From NCBI RefSeq assembly GCF_000182565.1, contig NW_015971541.1:711066-775065 (forward strand): a stretch of 64,000 bases of DNA, in the 5' to 3' direction. Position numbers and translations under genes: made by a program. The notes beneath the pieces were generated by a model. It saw only the letters and a program-made list of their open reading frames with translations, searched no databases and had not been told where the DNA came from. Of this stretch, positions 58,674 to 64,000 are shown piece by piece; the first letter of the stretch is position 1, and each line of letters begins with the position of its first letter. This DNA is from Spizellomyces punctatus DAOM BR117 (lineage: Eukaryota > Chytridiomycota > Chytridiomycetes > Spizellomycetales > Spizellomycetaceae).

Positions 58674-59742
58674 GTGTGATCTGGTGACGATAGTCCCCGG
58701 TAACGAGATGCTGCAAGACGAGTCTCGCCTTCCGTCGCTGCAGTGGGTGTGGAATAACAGAGCGTCGGGAACAGTGCATCTCAGGGACCATAAAAATAGG
58801 ATCCTCGGAGCACCGGCCGGGTTATTATTCGTGGCAAACTTAAATTTAGTAAAATGTGTTTTTCCTTTGATTTTTTACCCTTGTTCCGATCAATGTTAAA
58901 GGCGCTTTGGGATCCGCAGTTATATCCTGAACCAACGATCCCAGCCAGAATCCTTTGATGGCAAGCAGTCCTTGGCCAACCCTTGTACACCAGGCTCCAA
59001 AGTTAAAGGTTTGTGACAACATTAAGTTTAACAATTATCATGACATGCAAAGGCTTCCCGTACGAAAAGGGTCACAAGGGCTAATCGAGTAATGGATGCC
59101 CGGAGCGGCTGAGCTGTCAACGAATTTTTTTTTTGGTCGATTTGGCCCCAGCAGACTTTGTGAATCGTCATTGTTCAAGGGATCATGAGCAGTCTAGCAG
59201 CGTAAATTGAACATTACGTCCAATTGCCCTCGGAAATGATGATACAAGTGTGACACTCAAGTGTAGCGGACCATGCTGCCTTTGTCACTCAGATACACAC
59301 AATCGCAAGCCCTTGGCACTGGACCAGATTTCTTGTAAAATATGTGTGGCGTGGAGGGAGAATCCCTGCCGCTGCGCAAGCACATTTTCAGCCGAGCGGA
59401 GCTACCATCTGTCTTGCCAAGGGCTGGCCGTCTGAGCTTTCAAGGTATTGTCGACGTACCGAATCCAGGGACAGGGCAAGATCCAGGTGTTGACTAGGCT
59501 ATCCAGTAACTGAAGACGGAGTTTAATAGCTACCATTGCAGCACAATAGAGAAACCTGCGGTAGAGCACAAAAATCATTCAAAGCCACGGACTCAGTAAT
59601 AATTAGCACAATAAACAATGGACTTCTGTATTAATGTTTCCAGAGAAGAAATAGAGTATGTCTACGCCCAATTCGGAGACTAGAGAGGAGGAGTCTGGTC
59701 CATTTCAAAGTGGTAACAGAACGTTGACGAACGTCGACCTCA
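58674..59742. other. Long intergenic region
   Basis: 1069 bases separate the Zn2Cys6 start and the ATG3 end, both on the minus strand. A T10 run lies near 59125-59136. Only chance ORFs of about 60 codons are present; I see no gene, tRNA or repeat. Confidence 0.45.
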
Positions 59743-60934
59743 TTAGGCTTCCATCGAAGTGGTATCTATTGGCAAGAACCAATTAAACCGTCAGTCAAAA
59801 GCTAACACAAAAACGTAGCTAACGACTCGTCCGATACTCACAATCGTACTCAATCGTGGGCAACACGCTTGCGACAAACTTTAAAAACAACATCAGGTAC
59901 TGGTCCACACGAAGCTCCTTGCCACCTTCCTCGGCCCCGCTGTCGACAAGCCGATCAATGATTTTTTTCATTACATTGGCATGTTTGCAAGGGTGGATGG
60001 AGGCCATAGAAACAAGCTCGTGCGGGTGAGGTTCGATTGTAACGGTCTTTTGCGCGTGGTCCTGGGAAATGTCTTCAAATATTTGGCTAGAGGTAAGTGG
60101 CCGCCGTTGTTCGTCGTACCCAAACAGCCAGACGCGTGGCGTTTGGTAATATTTGTCATAGGTTATTGAGAGGTCATAAGTTCTAATTCGTGCATATAAG
60201 ATGAGGCAAGGTGAAGCACACTTTTGACTTGCCAGGCTTGATGCCGGCAGCAAGGGATGGTCTTACCGTGTTTTTAGAATCTTATCATTTGGTCCAGATC
60301 CTGTATTGTGGTTCTCGGGTGCTCTTCTTACTTCTGCAGAAGTTGGCAATGCCGCCGGGTCCTCCTCCTCCACCACACCCATCCCATCTTCTTCGTCCAT
60401 ATCTGGGATGTCATCAAAGTCTGGGATTTCCTCAGTCTCTGCATTAACCGCATCCGGAACCGGTGCTGCGGTACCCTTGTGAACGTCATCTATTCGCAAA
60501 TGTTTCATCTGGTCGTTCACAACCTCCGCATTCACATCATCTTGCTCCCCTTCTTCAATCTCGCCTATCACTAATTGGTCCTCGCCAGCCGCTTTTCCAT
60601 CTCTATTGGAATGGGTCGCCACCCATCCAAAATCCCCCTCGCCCTCGACTTCCATTTCGTCTTCATTGGCCACCTCGCCATACTCCTTTACACGTTGCAG
60701 AGAGGGGACATTACGGGTTATAAGGTATTGCTTATCTGCCGGGAGGTAGTCGCGGCGTTTGGACGGCTCGCCAGCAGCCCACGACCACGTGGGACACTTG
60801 TACACCAGGAAATCGCCTGCCAAGATAAATTCTTCGGGAGTTAAAACTCCCGTTTCTTTGAATTTCGATGTTTTGAGTATAGGATTCAGGTACTCGCGAG
60901 CAGAGTGAAAGAGTGAGTGAAACGTTGTCGTCAT
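59743..60934 (-). CDS. ATG3: Autophagy E2-like enzyme Atg3
   Basis: Three exons (60267-60934, 59842-60182, 59743-59765) encode 343 residues. The start [20 protein letters not shown] is the membrane-sensing amphipathic helix; an in-frame Met 20 codons upstream (60994) has no family support. Next: [52 protein letters not shown], and an acidic flexible insert ([20 protein letters not shown]). Then the E2 core: [20 protein letters not shown] and the catalytic Cys in [17 protein letters not shown]. The protein ends [15 protein letters not shown], completed only by a 23-base last exon. Atg3 transfers Atg8 from Atg7 to phosphatidylethanolamine. All key parts are intact. Confidence 0.94.
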
Positions 60935-61738
60935 GTTTTGAGGCCCACAGAAGCCGAAGAATTGGTTAGCCTGAAGATGTTCAAATGGTGCCAACGGTCT
61001 TTATGAATGTTGAAATAGGTTCAAAAAGCCTAAATGTCCTTAATACAAGCGCAGATCTCTCCGTCAAAGTTGGTATCTGCAATGTATCGTCAGCCATGCT
61101 GCTTGGGTCAGTCACCTGAATTAGTGTGGTTGGAATGTATATACCATGTCCATTGCCCATCAGTAATAGGAAAAGATATCGACTACGCTATCGTTCTCGC
61201 CTTTGCGAGTTCTTTAAAGTCAGAAGCAATATGTCAAATACGACGACGACAAGACTGGATCGCTGGGCGCTTGTTAATAGGACGATAGGGCCTACGGTGT
61301 TCACCACAACTGGACTCTGCATCGAATCAGGCCTTGCTTACGCGGTCCCGGACACGTGAACGCATCGACGGAATAATGGTCACCAACTCGGCCGTCCTGC
61401 ATGTGTGCTTCTCCTAATCAAAACTTTGGACAACGACAAGACTGGCCAACCTTGATAACAGACGCACTGGACAGTGGTGTTTTGGAGCTCTCCTTGTGGT
61501 TAGTAAGATGTCTAGTCGCTTTCTTACTATTTTTACGAGCTCTTACCTTCTGCCAGACGGAGACTTTGTTACGCTTTGCCGTTCCTGGACTGCCTGGGAT
61601 TTCTAGACTGACCCGTCGTCGAAATAGCTGTTCATAACCGTATTTCAGACTATAGTCCTTGCTTGAGCTCCTACCAGCTTACTGCAAGTCTCCTTGCACC
61701 GTCTTGCGGTTCCCGAACCAGCCCCAGGAACTCTCAAA
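60935..61738. other. Intergenic region, ATG3 / PEN-2
   Basis: 804 bases separate two divergent starts. Several overlapping plus-strand ORFs (61034-61288, 61126-61359, 61401-61637) have no domain and no clear splicing to each other. A 14-base string, CGACAAGACTGG with flanks, occurs twice (near 61247 and 61433). I do not call a gene. Confidence 0.4.
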
Positions 61739-62135
61739 ATGTCGATAAAAAAGATGCCGGCACCTGCCATCCGCTCGTTGGCTTGGAAGTACTTTATAGG
61801 AGGCTTCCTCTGTCTACCATGGTTATGGTTGGTCAATTTTATCTATGTGTATCCTGAAACAAAGCGAAGAAAAGACTTGGACAAGACGGTTCGGCATTGT
61901 ACGTTTGTGCATACGAATGCATATGTATTGTGGATTGTCATGTACTGATTTTTATTTTCCCTGCACCTTCCTCTGGTATGGTTATAATGGCCAATCAGTG
62001 ACGCTTGCATCTCTAGCAGGATCAGTCTTTTTCCTGTGTGCTATTATAGTTTGGCTCTCTGTCTTCCTAACGCAACGAACAAAATGGGGCAATGCCGGAG
62101 ATCGCATATCGATGAACGTGCCGCTGGGCATGTAA
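61739..62135 (+). CDS. PSENEN: Gamma-secretase subunit PEN-2
   Basis: Two exons (61739-61898 and 62017-62135) encode 92 residues, close to human PEN-2 (101). The conserved first segment is WKYFIGGFLCLPWLWLVNFI (human: RKYYLGGFAFLPFLWLVN), followed by a loop of charged residues (YPETKRRKDLDKTVRH), the second membrane segment SVFFLCAIIVWLSVFLTQ, and the closing KWGNAGDRISMNVPLG (human: RWGALGDYLSFTIPLG). PEN-2 triggers presenilin endoproteolysis and stabilises the gamma-secretase complex, which cuts transmembrane stubs. The splice T + CA (Ser) uses the acceptor at 62016; the next AG (62019) would give a stop. Confidence 0.88.
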
Positions 62136-62271
62136 AGGTCGTTGATATTGTACATAGATTGGGGCTGGGATTTGTATTTAATAAGTCAAATATGTGCATA
62201 CCACTGCAGTGCTACCACCAGTTCTTAGTGTTTTGCTGGGCGTTTTAGCCACGCAAATGATGATATTGCTG

Positions 62272-62610
62272 TCAGGCATATGATTTATTGATATCGCGCG
62301 AGGGCTTCAGATGAAGTCGGAAGTCTCTGGCATTTTCGTGTGGATGGACACAAAATGAAGGGATATACCTTCGATCGGCTTCTTGAAAAATCTCAGGTAC
62401 ACTTAGATACTCTCTTTCATTAAAAGTCGCCCATTGTTTTCCATGACTCCAGGATGAGTGCGCTGGTACAGGCACTTCACTCTCCGGGCAGCGGAGGCCC
62501 GTCCATTTGTTACGGGATGCTACCACTGCAATGGGAAAAATGGTGTCATATCTTTCAATTTTATCATATAAGTAGATTACTCTTGGCTCGTATGGTGGTG
62601 GTAGTGCCAT
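62272..62610 (-). CDS. Hypothetical protein, 112 codons
   Basis: An uninterrupted ORF with a reasonable start (MALPPPYEPRVIYLYDKIER) and an aromatic/charged composition (HGKQWATFNEREYLSVPEIF). I do not recognise the family. A GT at about 62371 (CGAAG|GTATAT) could be a donor, so the 3' part may be intron and the true end may differ. It lies between PEN-2 (plus) and the DUF1294 gene (plus). Confidence 0.35.
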   Translation of the reverse strand: MALPPPYEPRVIYLYDKIERYDTIFPIAVVASRNKWTGLRCPESEVPVPAHSSWSHGKQWATFNEREYLSVPEIFQEADRRYIPSFCVHPHENARDFRLHLKPSRDINKSYA

Positions 62611-62804
62611 ATGCTTGCTTTTGAGGAGTTGCTGCGTTTCTACTTTGCATACTCTTCGCGAGCAAGCTAGTCAAAAGTCGCCAGCCAAAAGCCGTGCTGA
62701 CCAAACGTTGATCTCATTTATCCACAAAAGGGTAGATTATGGAGACTTTTGTTGTTTCCGACTCTGCTTTCAACTTTGCGTTTACCTTTTAGCGATCTTC
62801 AACA

Positions 62805-63358
62805 ATGCTCCGACAGCTACTTTCCAGAACTTCCACCCGACCTAACGGCGTCACTCGGTATACCTCCTTCCACACATCACGCAATACGCGCGCTTACAAC
62901 CGTCCTCGTCACCATTCCAACCAGCACATACAACCACCAGAAGACGCTCCACCACGCATCCTCCTCTATATCGTCGGGGGTTATTTTGCTGTTATAAATG
63001 CTGGTGCGGTCGGCCTTTTTTGGTATGACAAGAACCAAGCCCTCAAACGTGGGTGGCGTGTGCCAGAAAAGCAGCTGCAGTTGACGGCGTTACTTGGCGG
63101 CTGGGTGGGTGGATTATGGGCAATGAAAACGTTCAGGCATAAGACGGTGAAGCAGAGCTTTCAGCAACCTTATCTGGTAAGTATTGTATCTCAGGATTGT
63201 GGGATATTTCTTGTATAGCGTCTAAGACTTTCTATCAGTTATGCATGGCAGGCAACATTGTCGCGTGTGTTGGTGGGATCGCGGCTTGGAGATTCAACCC
63301 CAGTTTTAGAACGGCAGTAATCAAAAGTTTGGGCCGACAATCTGCTCACATCCGATGA
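62805..63358 (+). CDS. DUF1294-family membrane protein, probably mitochondrial
   Basis: Two exons (62805-63176 and 63239-63358) encode 163 residues. The N-terminus (MLRQLLSRTSTRPNGVTRYT) is basic and hydroxylated like a mitochondrial presequence. The DUF1294 pattern follows: LLYIVGGYFAVINAGAVGLF, WYDKNQALKRGWRVPEKQLQ, LTALLGGWVGGLWAMKTFRH and KTVKQSFQQPYL, then a further hydrophobic segment (NIVACVGGIAAWRFNPSF). In bacteria these short proteins are often fused to cold-shock domains; the function is unknown. The K-x-x-A-x-x-x-x-W-R-V-P-E core and the H-K-T-x-K-x-x-F motif are both present. Confidence 0.82.
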
Positions 63359-63806
63359 AATTGGACTGGTGGCTATGGAGATTGATAACATATCGGCAGA
63401 ATACTCGGCAGAGCAATAGTATATTAATAGTGTTAATACAAATTCAACATCGATGAAAGGCATGTCAAATCTGAACCTAGTCTACATCCCGTTGTTGCAG
63501 AATATCCATTGCAATGGTGTGCGTTCAGGTTTCTCCAACGCTCAAGTCGCCTTTCATTCGACCAAAATGACATGATGATCGATTGGTTGTACGTTTGCCG
63601 CGGGTGCTCCTCCAAAACGAGCAAAAAACATGCATCTCCAGCAAATAGCGAGATAGTCACATACGCCCTGCATATGTACCCAACATGGCACACAGACCCA
63701 CTACTGCCAATCTTCTGTAATCCCATCCAGAGTCACTCCGGCGGCCACCCGCCATCGCCTTGTATGTCATGTGATGAAATGTAAATGTGCCCAGCTAGTT
63801 TTCGCT
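63359..63806. other. Convergent intergenic region
   Basis: 448 bases between the DUF1294 stop and the zinc-finger stop. ORFs on both strands (plus 63509-63784, minus 63433-63726) overlap each other and show no domain; neither is called. Confidence 0.4.
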
Positions 63807-64000
63807 CTAATACGACAATAGTTTGTTGGGATCCACTAGCTTCCTAGCCATATGTGCGACCTTTATACCGCAACTAGACTGTTCCCAATGTTTCATGACT
63901 GCAGATAGCACTTTGAATCGCATGTCGCAATTGGCGCATCGGTAGTCGGCAGGCTCATGCGACACAAGATGACCATTGAGGGCTCTAAGAGTAGAAAACT
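63807..64000 (-). CDS. C2H2 zinc-finger protein, 3' end
   Basis: The reading frame enters from the right edge and stops at 63807. It encodes the end of one finger (FSTLRALNGHLVSHE, the helix half with its two His), a complete second one (YRCANCDMRFKVLSAVMKHW followed by EQSSC) and a short tail (MARKLVDPNKLLSY). The 64-codon fragment fits a DNA-binding C2H2 protein. The second finger has C-x2-C, one His and Cys as the fourth ligand (C2HC) in place of His. The rest lies outside the window. Confidence 0.7.
   Translation of the reverse strand, partial: FSTLRALNGHLVSHEPADYRCANCDMRFKVLSAVMKHWEQSSCGIKVAHMARKLVDPNKLLSY

Noticed and set aside
61246-61445. Repeated string CGACAAGACTGG (near 61247 and 61433)
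   Set aside because: Only two short copies without longer homology; not a convincing repeat or insertion-site duplication.

Overview
The window is nuclear DNA of a fungus: genes on both strands, spaced closely (often 0.1-0.6 kb apart), nearly all broken by short GT-AG introns of about 50-110 bases. Several genes point to an early-diverging, zoosporic fungus, most likely a chytrid. SAS-6 (centriole cartwheel), PEN-2 (gamma-secretase subunit) and SNRNP25 (U11/U12 minor spliceosome) are missing from yeasts and most Dikarya, while the fungal hallmarks CDC24, MMM1, a Zn2Cys6 regulator, ATG3 and a proteinase K-like subtilase are present. All gene models below were spliced by hand. Where a total length is given, the summed exons are divisible by three and end in a stop.

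Layout. 0-9 kb: UBAC2-like ER protein (5' part), RluA-family tRNA pseudouridine synthase, CDC24-type RhoGEF, three-RRM protein. 9-20 kb: DMT transporter, FIST-domain protein, secreted subtilase with TATA box, SNRNP25, a fused amidohydrolase-like/RIB3 enzyme, MAEA/GID9. 19.6-21.5 kb: poorly resolved stretch with the 3' end of an unknown spliced gene. 21.5-32.7 kb: CNS1/TTC4 cochaperone, secreted SMP-30-like propeller, SAS-6 and a large PPR protein sharing a 145-base divergent promoter, MMM1. 32.9-42 kb: HEI10, two small membrane proteins, GM130-like golgin, SCP2-type thiolase. 43-52 kb: one gene encoding a 2713-residue SH3-SH3-DH-PH-coiled-coil protein. 52-64 kb: glutaredoxin, alternative NADH dehydrogenase, Zn2Cys6 regulator, ATG3, PEN-2, DUF1294 protein, and the 3' end of a C2H2 zinc-finger gene.

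The genes do not form one pathway. Loose themes are cell polarity/Rho signalling (two RhoGEFs), mitochondrial function (MMM1, PPR, NADH dehydrogenase, glutaredoxin), and protein quality control or degradation (UBAC2-like, MAEA, CNS1, ATG3). I saw no mobile element, CRISPR array, rRNA or convincing tRNA. The most unusual items are the degenerate-amidohydrolase/RIB3 fusion, the giant coiled-coil RhoGEF and the fungal PEN-2.
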